From an uncultured Clostridia bacterium (lineage in GTDB: Bacteria; Bacillota; Clostridia; UMGS1810): a stretch of 13,504 nucleotides of DNA. The notes under the pieces are model-generated. The model made no database searches. It saw only the letters and a program-made list of their open reading frames with translations, and was not told the DNA's origin. Location: the NCBI GenBank assembly GCA_937959315.1, contig CALGRC010000177.1, positions 1 to 13,504 of the forward strand, in the 5' to 3' direction. The translations under genes and the position numbers were made by a program. Shown here one piece after another: positions 13,436 to 13,504 of this stretch (position 1 is its first letter; every line of letters starts with the position of its first letter).

Positions 13436-13504
13436 AATATTTTTCTCTTTTTTCATTTTAAGCAGCGGTAATTTTCCCCGTGCGCCGCCCCATAACAGGT
13501 TGGT

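Overview
The window reads as the chromosome of a spore-forming Bacillota, most likely a class Clostridia gut-type organism. The reasons are a spoIIGA-sigE sporulation pair, strong AGGAGG-type ribosome binding sites, consensus sigma-A promoters, a two-gene SufC/SufB-like iron-sulfur module of the kind found in anaerobic Clostridia and archaea, a TnpX/TndX-type large serine recombinase, and an S-layer-homology surface protein with GLUG and InlB-type repeats. The species cannot be read from the sequence.

Left part (1-5051) is backbone. spoIIGA and sigE lie in one operon on the + strand. They are followed by two serine tRNA genes (anticodons TGA and GCT) with their own promoter and a bidirectional terminator. 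On the - strand is an overlapping ATPase/scaffold pair (sufC-like, sufB-like). Divergent from it is a URO-D-superfamily protein with its own promoter and terminator.

Middle part (about 5052-7600) looks like the remains of a mobile element: a 543-aa large serine recombinase, a small TnpW-like protein upstream of it, and about 400 bp of gene-poor sequence with nested inverted repeats. No relaxase or cargo is present.

Right part (7599-13435) is the most interesting and forms a probable phase-variation locus. A 281-aa tyrosine recombinase ends exactly where the first of two inverted repeats begins (8476-8502). The second copy is at 8973-8999; 23 bp are identical, 26 of 27 when extended. The 470-bp segment between them carries a perfect sigma-A promoter (TTGACA, 17 bp, TATAAT) that now points left, away from the downstream operon. 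Inversion would point it at that operon, which holds a 189-aa helix-hairpin-helix-like protein and a 1243-aa secreted S-layer-type surface protein. The window therefore appears to show the OFF orientation. A roughly 282-bp palindrome-rich, MITE-like element with its own terminal inverted repeats sits inside the switch at the expected transcription start, lengthening the would-be leader from about 70 to about 350 nt. It carries a weaker promoter-like sequence facing the operon in the present orientation. Inversion, function of the switch and the OFF state are inferences from sequence architecture.
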